From Burkholderia sp. D-99 (lineage in GTDB: Bacteria > Pseudomonadota > Gammaproteobacteria > Burkholderiales > Burkholderiaceae), in NCBI RefSeq assembly GCF_011605345.1, contig NZ_JAAOXM010000012.1:1-64000 (forward strand): 64,000 nt of DNA. The letters are read 5' to 3'. This document shows, piece by piece, positions 18,047-25,846 of this stretch; the first letter of the stretch is position 1, and every line of letters begins with the position of its first letter. The translations under genes were made by a program, and so were the position numbers. The notes beneath the pieces are model-generated. The model did not search any database, was not told the DNA's origin, and worked only from the letters and a program-made list of their open reading frames with translations.

Positions 18047-18658
18047 ATGCGTGTGGATCGCCGGATCACTCCGCCTGTGCCATCGGGTCGCCCGTCGCCG
18101 TTCCTCGCCGCCCTCCTCGTCCTCCTCGCCCTCCTTTATGCCGCCGCCCTCACGGCCCTGCCCGCGCATGCGGACGGCGCGTTCACCGTAACGAGCGACG
18201 ACCTGACGCCGGGCGGGCGCGTCCGCGCCGCGAACGTGTTCGACCGCGGCGACTGCAAGGGCGGTAACCACTCGCCGCAGCTCACCTGGCACAACCCGCC
18301 GCCCGGCACGCGCGGCTACGCGGTCACGATCTTCGATCCCGACGCACCGGGGCACGGCTGGTGGCACTGGGCCGTGGCGGGCATTCCCGCGACGGTCACG
18401 AGCCTGCCTGCCGACGCGAGCGCGTCCGGCTTCCTGCGGCGCATCGGCGCGAGCGAAGCGCGCAACGACTTCGGGATCGACGGCTACGGCGGCCCCTGCC
18501 CACCGCCCGGCAAGCCGCACCGCTACGTGATCACCGTCTACGCGCTGAAAGGCGACGACCTGCGCGTCGCACAGGGCCGCCCCGCGCCGATGTTCGAGCA
18601 CGAGATCGGCACGATGGCGATCGGCACCGCGCAATTCACGGTCAACTACGGTCAATAA
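18047..18658 (+). CDS. YbhB/YbcL-family (PEBP-like) exported protein
   Basis: 203-residue protein of the phosphatidylethanolamine-binding/Raf-kinase-inhibitor-like family. An Arg-rich start, then a hydrophobic segment (about residues 15-35) and an Ala-x-Ala end (ALPAHA) suggest export. The family core follows: NHSPQLTWHNPPPGTRGYAVT, DPDAPGHGWWHWAVAGIP with the ligand-pocket residues, GPCPPPGKPHRYVITVYAL. Function in bacteria is not established. The start ATG at 18047 is the first in the frame after a GGGAGAAGC box. It is probably its own transcription unit. Confidence 0.85.
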   Translation: MRVDRRITPPVPSGRPSPFLAALLVLLALLYAAALTALPAHADGAFTVTSDDLTPGGRVRAANVFDRGDCKGGNHSPQLTWHNPPPGTRGYAVTIFDPDAPGHGWWHWAVAGIPATVTSLPADASASGFLRRIGASEARNDFGIDGYGGPCPPPGKPHRYVITVYALKGDDLRVAQGRPAPMFEHEIGTMAIGTAQFTVNYGQ

Positions 18659-18758
18659 CCGGTGCGGGGCGCCGGGCATCGCGCGCCGCCGTGCCGCAAT
18701 TGCCTGCCGCCGCGAAATGGCGTACGCCGCGCCCCCGCGTATTCCCGTCATTTCGGCT

Positions 18759-18767
18759 TGCTAGACT
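18759..18767 (+). promoter_or_regulatory. Extended -10 promoter element for the flavodoxin-like gene
   Basis: TGCTAGACT, identical to the nine bases at 17946-17954, lies 112 bases before the start of the flavodoxin-like gene. It has no clear -35. Confidence 0.45.
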
Positions 18768-18879
18768 CGTCGTCACCGGTCGCGGCGCCACGCCGCGCAT
18801 CCGTCGCGCCGCCAGCCGGCGACGCGTGACGCGGCGTGCCTGCGGTCCGCCGTTCCCGTTCCTTCCCGGAGAACGCCCC

Positions 18880-19452
18880 ATGTCGAACATCGTCATCGTC
18901 TATCACAGCGGCTACGGCCATACGCAGAAACTGGCCGAGGCCGTTCACGCGGGCGCACAGGACGCCGGCGCGACCGTGCGCCTGCTGGCCGTCGGCGACG
19001 TCGACGACGCGGGCTGGGCCGCGCTCGACGCAGCCGACGCGATCGTCTTCGGCGCGCCGACCTACATGGGCGGCCCGTCGGCGCAGTTCAAGCAATTCGC
19101 CGATGCAACGTCGAAAGCGTGGTTCACGCAGAAATGGAAAGACAAGATCGCCGCGGGCTTCACGAACTCCGCGACCATGAACGGCGACAAGTTCTCGACG
19201 ATTCAATATTTCGTCACGCTGTCGATGCAGCATGGGATGGTGTGGGTCGGCACGAGCCTGATGCCGGCCAACTCGAAGTCGGCCACGCGCAACGACATCA
19301 ACTACCTGGGCGGCTCGACGGGCCTGCTCGCGCAGTCGCCGGCGGATGCGACGCCCGACGAAGGCCCGCTGCCGGGCGACCTCGAAACCGGGAAGGCATT
19401 CGGCCGGCGGGTTGCCGAGGCGACTGCCCGCTGGGTCGCCGGCCGCGGCTGA
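18880..19452 (+). CDS. Flavodoxin-family NAD(P)H-dependent oxidoreductase (WrbA-like)
   Basis: 190-residue cytosolic flavoprotein. The FMN phosphate loop is visible as YHSGYGHTQKLAEAV at residues 7-21, the second FMN-contact block as FGAPTYMGGPSAQFKQF (about 62-78), and a later TGLLAQSP segment. The relation is to WrbA and MdaB-like quinone reductases, so two-electron quinone reduction is the likely reaction. The ATG at 18880 follows a CCGGAGAAC box. It is monocistronic and ends in a strong terminator before argC. Confidence 0.85.
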   Translation: MSNIVIVYHSGYGHTQKLAEAVHAGAQDAGATVRLLAVGDVDDAGWAALDAADAIVFGAPTYMGGPSAQFKQFADATSKAWFTQKWKDKIAAGFTNSATMNGDKFSTIQYFVTLSMQHGMVWVGTSLMPANSKSATRNDINYLGGSTGLLAQSPADATPDEGPLPGDLETGKAFGRRVAEATARWVAGRG

Positions 19453-19481
19453 GCACGCGCCGGCGGGCGCCAAAGGGACAC

Positions 19482-19508
19482 AAGACGGCCCACCGGCCGT
19501 CTTTTTTC
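19482..19508 (+). terminator. Intrinsic terminator of the flavodoxin-like gene
   Basis: AAGACGGCC (19482-19490) pairs with GGCCGTCTT (19495-19503) around CACC and is followed by a T6 run. Confidence 0.9.
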
Positions 19509-19593
19509 GCCCCGCGCGATGCAGGCCCGCCGGATGACGTCTTAAAATGGCGGCTTCAGGGCGCGGGCCCCCGTTTCATTCAGTGAGAGCGAA

Positions 19594-20544
19594 ATGAGCA
19601 CCAAAGTTTTTGTCGACGGCCAGGAAGGCACGACCGGCCTCAAGATCTTCGAATACCTGTCGGCACGCAGCGACATCGAGATCCTGCGGATCGATGAAGC
19701 GAAGCGCAAGGATGTCGAAGAGCGCCGCCGCCTGATCAACGCGTCGGATGTCACGTTCCTGTGCCTGCCGGATGTCGCGTCGCGCGAATCGGCCTCGCTC
19801 GTCGAGAACCCGAACACGACGCTGATCGACGCGAGCACCGCGTTCCGCACCAGCGCCGACTGGGCCTACGGCCTGCCGGAACTGACCCGCGCGCAGCGCG
19901 AGAAGATTCGCACGTCGAAGCGCATCGCGGTGCCGGGCTGCCATGCATCGGCCTTCGTGCTCGCGATGCGTCCGCTCGTCGATGCGGGCATCGTCGCACC
20001 GACGTTCGCCGCGCACAGCTACTCGATCACCGGCTACAGCGGCGGCGGCAAATCAATGATCGCCGACTACGAAAACGCGGCGCCGGGCGGCAAGCTCGCG
20101 AGCCCGCGCCCGTACGCGCTCGGCCTCACGCACAAGCACCTGCCGGAAATGGCCGCGCACACGGGCCTCGCGAGCCCGCCGATCTTCACGCCGATCGTCG
20201 GCCCGTTCCTGAAGGGTCTCGCGGTGACGACCTACTTCACGCCCGAGCAGCTCGCGAAGCGCGCGACGCCGCAGGACGTGCAACGCGTGTTCGCCGAGTA
20301 CTACGCGGACGAAGCATTCGTGCGCGTCGCGCCGTTCGATGCGGACGCGAACCTCGACGGCGGCTTCTTCGACGTGCAGGCGAACAACGACACGAACCGG
20401 GTCGACCTGTTCGTGTTCGGCAACGAAGAGCGCTTCGTCACGGTGGCGCGCCTCGACAACCTCGGCAAGGGCGCATCGGGCGCCGCGATCCAGTGCATGA
20501 ACCTGAGCATCGGCGCGGCCGAGGACGCGGGTCTCAAACGCTGA
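19594..20544 (+). CDS. argC: N-acetyl-gamma-glutamyl-phosphate reductase, type 2
   Basis: Third enzyme of arginine synthesis: reduces N-acetylglutamyl phosphate to the semialdehyde with NADPH. 316 residues. It is the short, type 2 form: the N-terminus VFVDGQEGTTGLKIFEYL binds NADP, the catalytic cysteine is in VPGCHASAF (about residue 117), and the DASTAFRTSADWAYGLPEL block is present. The start ATG at 19594 has a GAGAGCGAA box, and TAAAAT (19543-19548) is a likely -10. It stands alone between two terminators. Confidence 0.95.
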   Translation: MSTKVFVDGQEGTTGLKIFEYLSARSDIEILRIDEAKRKDVEERRRLINASDVTFLCLPDVASRESASLVENPNTTLIDASTAFRTSADWAYGLPELTRAQREKIRTSKRIAVPGCHASAFVLAMRPLVDAGIVAPTFAAHSYSITGYSGGGKSMIADYENAAPGGKLASPRPYALGLTHKHLPEMAAHTGLASPPIFTPIVGPFLKGLAVTTYFTPEQLAKRATPQDVQRVFAEYYADEAFVRVAPFDADANLDGGFFDVQANNDTNRVDLFVFGNEERFVTVARLDNLGKGASGAAIQCMNLSIGAAEDAGLKR

Positions 20545-20564
20545 TTCAGCATCGCATGCAATGC

Positions 20565-20589
20565 AAAGCCGGCCACTGGCCGGCTTTTT
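20565..20589 (+). terminator. Intrinsic terminator of argC
   Basis: AAAGCCGGCC (20565-20574) pairs with 20578-20587 around an ACT loop, with five T residues at the end. Confidence 0.9.
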
Positions 20590-20980
20590 ATTTACCCGTA
20601 TCAGGCAATATATAAAAAATTCCGGATCGCGCATTTACAAATATTTACAAGCTTTCGATTGCGCGATTACCAGTGAATTAATTTCACCCTCTCTTTATCC
20701 AGTCAATCCCGAATAGGGATAAACCGGATACCGGCCACTTTAAACGCTGCCGTTATACGCGGGAAGGCTCTTCGCCGGCCTGTCCGGCGTCGCACATCCC
20801 CCACTCCGGCAGCTTCAGGCAGCCTGTCGCGCGTTTAAATTCTTACTGAATGCCGTGTCAGACAAGGATTCAAAACGCGATACCCGTTTCAATCGCCTTT
20901 TTTAGACGGGTTCATCAATTGACAGCAAAAATCAAGGCGGCGACATTAGCTCGCACAATTAAACGATTGGAGACAGCGGC
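20590..20980. other. AT-rich leader region before the DUF2957 genes
   Basis: About 390 bases without a gene, clearly richer in A and T than the rest of the window. TTGACA (20919-20924) is a perfect -35 hexamer, but the matching -10 position (GACATT, 20942-20947) is weak. The Shine-Dalgarno region GGAGACAG (20969-20976) precedes the ATG at 20981. Low GC suggests a silencer-sensitive promoter, perhaps H-NS-bound, which is inference. Confidence 0.45.
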
Positions 20981-22402
20981 ATGTCGCACACCTTATCGAA
21001 GGGGGTGGCAACGGCCTTTGCCATTGCCCCTTTCCTGGTTGCATGTGGTGGGGGGGACGGCGGCGCACCCGCGCCGATCAATGCGCCCCAATGTTCCGGA
21101 TCGAGCTGCGGCACGCAAGGGCCGCCGCCTTCGCAGCCCGTCAACGCCGCGCTGTGCCCGGCCAACGCGGACATCGTGAAGAGCACGTACCTCGGCGGCG
21201 CCGGTAGCGGCGAGATCGTCAGCGTCAACATCGACGCCGTGGCGATGACCTACACGCTCAAGTGGCTCGAATCGCCGATTCCGCTCGCAACCGGCACGGT
21301 CACGCCGAGCCGCGCCGGCACGACGATCACCGGTGCGGTCATGCACCCGCCGACCGGCACGCTGCCGACCGCCGAGCAGACGCGCTGCGCATTCGTCCTG
21401 ACGCCGGGCACGGGCAAGGCGCCGAGCGGCGCCACGTACTCGACGGCCGCCGACTTCAACCAGGCGAACCCGCCGATGCTGCTGGTCGGCATGGGCGTCG
21501 CGGGTGGCGGCATTCCCGGTGCGACGATCCAGTACGACGGCCTGACGATCATCCCGGGCCTCGTGCAAAACGTCGGCCAGGTGCCGAACCGCCACTTCGA
21601 TTTCTATCCGTTCCTCGGCTTCGCGAACACGACGACCGACATCTCGAAGCTGCCGGGCACGTACAACGCGCTGATCTACCACCTCGTGCCGTCGGGCAAC
21701 TATGCGACGAAGGGCACGAATTCGAGCGAGACGTTCGACGGGAACGGCGCGTGCACGTCGACGAGCACGGGCGGCTGCCAGACGACCGGCAACCCGTGGG
21801 CCGTGAACACCGCGAACGGCGGCTACTTCGACAGCACGAAGGCCCCGCAGACGCTGCCGCAAACGCAGTTGCCGATCGTCGGCGCGACCGGCAAGTCGGC
21901 GACCGCGCACATGGTGATCGGCCAGCTCAACGGCGCGACGGTGCCGGTGATCGTGCGTACGGGCAACGTGAACCTCGGCACGGCGCCGCTGCACACCGAC
22001 GCGCAGGTCGACGACGAATCGGGCATCGCGGTGCTCGGCGCGGCAACGGCAATCTCGTCGGGCGCAATCGACGGCGGCTACGCGGGCGCGGACTCGAACT
22101 TCAAGTACACGGCGGCCCTGATCCGCGGCAGCAACGCGTCGTTCATCAATCCGAGCACGCAAGCCGAGGAAGACGGCTTCACGCTCGACTACGGCCAGGC
22201 GACGCCGGGCCTGCTGAACGCGACGACGACACCGCCGAGCGGTGCGACCTACCCGTCCGCATCGGGCGTGGTGATCGCGACGGGCGGGCTGTACGCGGCG
22301 CTGATCCAGGGCACGGTGGACGGCGGCGTCACGTCGACGTCGGCGAACTCGACGACTTCGTCGACACCGTACTTCGGCGTGGGCGCGCAGATCAGCAAAT
22401 AG
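20981..22402 (+). CDS. DUF2957 lipoprotein, first of two paralogues
   Basis: 473-residue lipoprotein of a family (DUF2957) known mainly from Burkholderia and without assigned function. The signal peptide ends in a lipobox-like LVACGGG, with the lipidated Cys near residue 22, followed by a Gly/Asp/Pro-rich linker. The mature part is beta-rich, with the repeated family blocks GGAGSGE, LESPIP, VGMGVAGGGIPG, DFYPFLGFANTTTDI and DDESGIAVLGAAT. It is paralogous to the next gene, which keeps the same blocks in the same order. It is probably cotranscribed with the paralogue and the OmpW-like gene. Envelope location is well supported; the role is unknown. Confidence 0.85.
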   Translation: MSHTLSKGVATAFAIAPFLVACGGGDGGAPAPINAPQCSGSSCGTQGPPPSQPVNAALCPANADIVKSTYLGGAGSGEIVSVNIDAVAMTYTLKWLESPIPLATGTVTPSRAGTTITGAVMHPPTGTLPTAEQTRCAFVLTPGTGKAPSGATYSTAADFNQANPPMLLVGMGVAGGGIPGATIQYDGLTIIPGLVQNVGQVPNRHFDFYPFLGFANTTTDISKLPGTYNALIYHLVPSGNYATKGTNSSETFDGNGACTSTSTGGCQTTGNPWAVNTANGGYFDSTKAPQTLPQTQLPIVGATGKSATAHMVIGQLNGATVPVIVRTGNVNLGTAPLHTDAQVDDESGIAVLGAATAISSGAIDGGYAGADSNFKYTAALIRGSNASFINPSTQAEEDGFTLDYGQATPGLLNATTTPPSGATYPSASGVVIATGGLYAALIQGTVDGGVTSTSANSTTSSTPYFGVGAQISK

Positions 22403-22541
22403 CGGACGAGGACGCGACGGCGGGCTGGCCGCCGTCGCGTGACGCACGAGCGCGCGGCACGGCGCAGGCAGGACGAGCACAAGCAACAGAAGCGGCCGAC
22501 AGGGAGCTGGCCGCCGCACAAGACAAATCTGGAGGAGCAAC

Positions 22542-23783
22542 ATGAAGCGCAACCTCATTCTGGCGGCGGCCCTTGCCGCCCCCCTTCTTTCTGCCTGCGG
22601 CGGCGGCGACGACAATCCGCCCCCGCTCGTCGAAGACCGGCTCTGTCCTGCCTCGCTCGACTACACCACCGTGTTTACGGGTGGCGCGGGCAGCGGCGAA
22701 CTCGCCAAGGTCCAGCTCGACACGACCAAGATGACCTGGCAGGTCACCTATGTCGAATCACCGGTTCCGCAAACGACCGGCACAGTCGTCCCGACCCGCG
22801 CGGGCACCGTCGACAGCGGCACGCTCACGCAGGAAACGCTGCTGCCGACCAACAAGCTGAACCAGTGCGCATTCCGCCTGAACGGCGCGAGCCTCGATCC
22901 GTCGCGCCCGGCGCGCATCTTCGTCGGCATGGGCGTCGCGGGCGGCACGATTCCCGGCAAGGAGATCCAGTTCAACGGCGTGCTCGGCCAGGCCGCGGTG
23001 CCCGACACGAAATTCCCGTACTACCCGTTCATCGGCTTCTCGTCGATCGAAACCGACATCACGAAGGTTGCGGGCACATACAGCCACGTGGGCTTCGGTG
23101 AAGTGCCGTCGCAGAACTTCGCGCCGGCATCGATCGACGCGAAGGTGACGATCAACGCCGACGGCACCTGGACCAAGTGCGACTCGACCGGCCAGTTCGC
23201 CGGCGGCGCGTGCACGCAGCAAGGCACGAACTTCGTGCTGTCGGCGGACGGCAGCGGCGCGTTCCAGTCGAACAACTACGCGAGCCAGCTGAAACCGACG
23301 CTGTCGACGACGCCGCAGGGCAAGGGCTTCATGATCGTCGGCAAGCTGCGCAACCAGCTCGTGCCGATCCTCGTGCGCACGGGGGTGGCGAACCCGAACC
23401 CGACGCCCGACAGCAACGGTGTGCCGGGCCTCACCGCCGACGACGAATCGAGCATCTCGATCCTCGCCCCGCAGACGACGATCACGGTCGGCTCGCAGAA
23501 CGGCGAGTACATCGGCGTCGACAGCCAGTTCGACTACCGCACCACGGCGCTGACGAACAACCAGGCGACGCTGCTCGATCCGTTCAACGCGTCGCAGGCC
23601 TCGCTCGCGACCGCGCTCGATCTCGACTACACGCAGAAGGTGCCGGGCACGGTCACGACGATCCACACGGGCGCAAGCAGCACGACGCCGACCGGCAAGT
23701 TCATCTTCACGGGTGGCGTGTTCGGTTTCCTCGACAACGCTGGATCGGTGCCGTATTTCACGATCGGCGCGTTCGTCCAGTAA
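22542..23783 (+). CDS. DUF2957 lipoprotein, second paralogue
   Basis: 413-residue lipoprotein: signal peptide MKRNLILAAALAAPLLSACG with the lipobox LSAC (Cys at 19). The mature region shares with the upstream paralogue GGAGSGE, VESPVP, VGMGVAGGTIPG, PYYPFIGFSSIETDI and DDESSISILAPQT, so the pair arose by duplication. The ATG at 22542 has a strong GGAGGAG box. The 139-base gap from the first paralogue has no terminator, and the OmpW-like gene follows after 18 bases. No catalytic motif is recognised; a surface or periplasmic binding role is only a guess. Confidence 0.85.
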   Translation: MKRNLILAAALAAPLLSACGGGDDNPPPLVEDRLCPASLDYTTVFTGGAGSGELAKVQLDTTKMTWQVTYVESPVPQTTGTVVPTRAGTVDSGTLTQETLLPTNKLNQCAFRLNGASLDPSRPARIFVGMGVAGGTIPGKEIQFNGVLGQAAVPDTKFPYYPFIGFSSIETDITKVAGTYSHVGFGEVPSQNFAPASIDAKVTINADGTWTKCDSTGQFAGGACTQQGTNFVLSADGSGAFQSNNYASQLKPTLSTTPQGKGFMIVGKLRNQLVPILVRTGVANPNPTPDSNGVPGLTADDESSISILAPQTTITVGSQNGEYIGVDSQFDYRTTALTNNQATLLDPFNASQASLATALDLDYTQKVPGTVTTIHTGASSTTPTGKFIFTGGVFGFLDNAGSVPYFTIGAFVQ

Positions 23784-23801
23784 GCGGAGGGGGAAACCGT
23801 G

Positions 23802-24635
23802 ATGAAGAGAACCCTTCTGTGCGCGGCGGCCGGCGCCGCCGTGCTGGCGCCGCTCGCGGCGCACGCGCAGAGCGCCGGCAGCAACGTCGTCACGCTGGGC
23901 TGGTTCCACGTGATGCCGCAGCAGAGCAGCACGCCGATGACGACCAACGTCGCACCGACGCCGATCAACACGCCGCTGCGGCTGCCGCCGTCGTTCACGT
24001 CGCCGGGCACCGGGCTGCGTACGAGCGGCGCCGACACCGTCGGCCTGACGGTCAGCCACTTCCTGACCGACCACATCGCGGTCACGTCGGTGGCCGGCGT
24101 GCCGCCGGTGTTCAAGGTGTCGGGCCAGGGCACGATCAAGCCGCCAGGACCTGCCGGCGCGCTCGGCACGCAGAACATCGGGCTCGGGTCGGTCAACCCG
24201 ATCGTGAAGAGCGTGCGACAGTGGAGCCCCGCGGTGATCCTGCAGTACTACTTCGGGCAGGCCACCGCGAAGTTCCGGCCGTTCCTCGGCCTCGGCGTGT
24301 CGTACAACTGGTTCAGCGACCTGCAGCTCAACACGAACTTCATCAAGCAGACGCAGGACAACCTCGGCGCGATCCTCGCGGCGGGCGCGGGCAAGCCGGG
24401 TACGACATCGGTGGAAGCGAAGGCGTCGTCGTCATGGCAGCCGGTGTTCAACGCGGGCCTGCAGTACAACATGACGGAGCATTTCGGGCTGGTCGCGTCG
24501 GTGACGTACATCCCGCTGAAGACGACGTCGACGGTGACGATCAAGGCAGCCGACGGCTCGGTGCTCTCGGAGTCGAAATCGGACCTGAAGGCCGACCCGA
24601 TCATCAGCTACGTCGGGATGACGTACAAGTTCTGA
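23802..24635 (+). CDS. OmpW-family outer membrane protein
   Basis: 277-residue outer membrane beta-barrel of the OmpW family. The signal peptide ends at AAHAQS (about residue 23). Amphipathic strands follow, including VGLTVSHFLTDHIAVTS, WSPAVILQYYFG, FRPFLGLGVSYNWFSD and NAGLQYNMTEHFGLVAS, and the chain ends YVGMTYKF with the terminal aromatic used in barrel assembly. OmpW proteins form eight-strand barrels that pass small hydrophobic compounds. I start at ATG 23802; an in-frame GTG one codon earlier has slightly better spacing to the GGAGGGGG box. It is cotranscribed with the DUF2957 lipoproteins, which may be its partners. Confidence 0.88.
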   Translation: MKRTLLCAAAGAAVLAPLAAHAQSAGSNVVTLGWFHVMPQQSSTPMTTNVAPTPINTPLRLPPSFTSPGTGLRTSGADTVGLTVSHFLTDHIAVTSVAGVPPVFKVSGQGTIKPPGPAGALGTQNIGLGSVNPIVKSVRQWSPAVILQYYFGQATAKFRPFLGLGVSYNWFSDLQLNTNFIKQTQDNLGAILAAGAGKPGTTSVEAKASSSWQPVFNAGLQYNMTEHFGLVASVTYIPLKTTSTVTIKAADGSVLSESKSDLKADPIISYVGMTYKF

Positions 24636-24681
24636 GCGCAGCGACGGACGACGAACGGCATGTCGCGGCAAAATCGCAGGC

Positions 24682-24709
24682 AAAAAAAAGCCCGCCTAAG
24701 AGGCGGGCT
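24682..24709 (-). terminator. Intrinsic terminator of the small RNA and the LysR gene
   Basis: AGCCCGCCT (24689-24697) and AGGCGGGCT (24701-24709) form a perfect 9-bp stem with a 3-base loop. The T8 tract is on the minus-strand side only, so it acts on leftward transcripts rather than on the OmpW operon. Confidence 0.9.
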
Positions 24710-24741
24710 GAATCCATATCAGAGGAGACATGGAGGAGACA
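24682..24741 (-). ncRNA. Candidate small RNA with tandem anti-Shine-Dalgarno modules
   Basis: A self-contained minus-strand transcription unit of about 60 nt. Read on the minus strand, TTGCAT, a 17-base spacer and TAGAAT (24776 down to 24748) predict a start near 24741. The transcript begins CUGUCUCCUCC, then AUG, then a second GUCUCCUC, an unpaired linker, and a 9-bp GC hairpin followed by eight U (ending at 24682). The two pyrimidine modules are complementary to purine-rich ribosome-binding sites. There is no plausible open frame. The layout is typical of trans-acting bacterial small RNAs with anti-SD sequences. The same segment is also the 3' end of the upstream LysR transcript. I cannot assign it to a named RNA family. 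Confidence 0.7.
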
Positions 24742-24747
24742 GGTGCA

Positions 24748-24776
24748 ATTCTAGCGAATCGATTTCCGCAATGCAA
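24748..24776 (-). promoter_or_regulatory. Sigma-70 promoter of the candidate small RNA
   Basis: On the minus strand TTGCAT (-35, four of six), exactly 17 bases, then TAGAAT (-10, five of six). The predicted start lies six to eight bases further, directly before the first anti-SD module. The promoter sits in the 3' region after the LysR gene. Confidence 0.65.
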
Positions 24777-24819
24777 CATTTCCGTAGAGAAAATAAGGAT
24801 TTTCCCTCGAATGCCGGCT

Positions 24820-25749
24820 CTAAATCGCTTCACTGGCTTCTGACCCCTTCCTGATTTCCCCGTCCAGCACCTCGGCCAGCGCGTCGCGCAGCAGCGCGAC
24901 GGGCCGCGCCAGGCGGCCCGGCAGCGCGCCGTGCACGATCCATACGTTGATCCGCGTCTCCAGCCCCGCCGTTTCCACCACCCTCAGCGCATCGCGATGC
25001 GCGCTGCGCGCCACCGCGTTCGGCGGCGCGATCCCGATGCCCGCGCCGCGCGCGACGAGCGACAGCTGCAGCTCCGAGCCGAATGCCTCGACCGCGACGT
25101 CGAACGGCAGCCCGGCCGCGCCGAGCGCGCGGCTCAGCGCCGAACGCATCCCGCAACCGTCCTGGCTCAGCACCCACGGAAAACGCGACAGCGTGTCGAT
25201 CGACAACGGGCCGTCCGGCAGCGGAAAGTCGCGTGCCGCGACCAGCACCGTCGGCTGCGTGCCGAGCAACGTCGACGTGAACGCGTCGGGCAATACCGAA
25301 CTTGCCGGCACCATCACGGCCGCGACGTCGAGCGTGCCGCGCTCAATGCCCTGCATCAGCGCCGGCGACCAGCCGGCCGTCACCCGCAGCGTGAGGCGCG
25401 GAAACGCGTCGCGCAGCCGGTCGATCGGCTGCTCGAGCGCCAGCTCGGACAGGAACGGCGGCACGCCGATGCGCAGCTCGCCGGACGGCTCGCTGTCCGG
25501 CGCGCCCGCCGCCATCAGCTCGTCGACCGCGCCCAGCACGTTGCGCGCGAGCGCGTAGACGTCGCGCCCGGCGGCGGTCGGCTTCAGCGGCTTGCTTTGC
25601 CGTTCGAGCAGCGGCATGCCGAGCAGCGTTTCGAGGTTCTGCACGCGCCGCGTCAGGCCCGGCTGCGTCAGGTGGAGCTTCGCGGCCGCGGCGACCATCG
25701 ACCCGCTGTCGACCACCGCGACGAACGCCTGGAGATCACGCGTATTCAA
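24820..25749 (-). CDS. LysR-family transcriptional regulator
   Basis: 309-residue LysR-type regulator. The N-terminal winged helix-turn-helix is clear (DLQAFVAVVDSGSMVAAAAK, then LHLTQPGLTRRVQNLE), followed by a type 2 periplasmic-binding-like effector domain (about 90-295). The frame starts with TTG at 25749, which gives the exact LysR N-terminus; no better ATG exists in frame. It diverges from the MFS transporter gene across 97 bases and most likely controls it. Leftward, its transcript runs through the small RNA to a shared terminator. Confidence 0.87.
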   Translation of the reverse strand: MNTRDLQAFVAVVDSGSMVAAAAKLHLTQPGLTRRVQNLETLLGMPLLERQSKPLKPTAAGRDVYALARNVLGAVDELMAAGAPDSEPSGELRIGVPPFLSELALEQPIDRLRDAFPRLTLRVTAGWSPALMQGIERGTLDVAAVMVPASSVLPDAFTSTLLGTQPTVLVAARDFPLPDGPLSIDTLSRFPWVLSQDGCGMRSALSRALGAAGLPFDVAVEAFGSELQLSLVARGAGIGIAPPNAVARSAHRDALRVVETAGLETRINVWIVHGALPGRLARPVALLRDALAEVLDGEIRKGSEASEAI

Positions 25750-25846
25750 AACAAACTCGCATAATCATGTTAGAGATATTTCAATTGTCGCATAAACATC
25801 GGGCACCTACGATGGGTACTCCTTCGACCCACTCGCCAGGCCTCCG

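Noticed and set aside
24682..24709. Hairpin after the OmpW-like gene as that gene's terminator
   Set aside because: The T tract is only on the minus strand; on the plus strand the stem is followed by GAATCC, so it does not suit rightward transcription.
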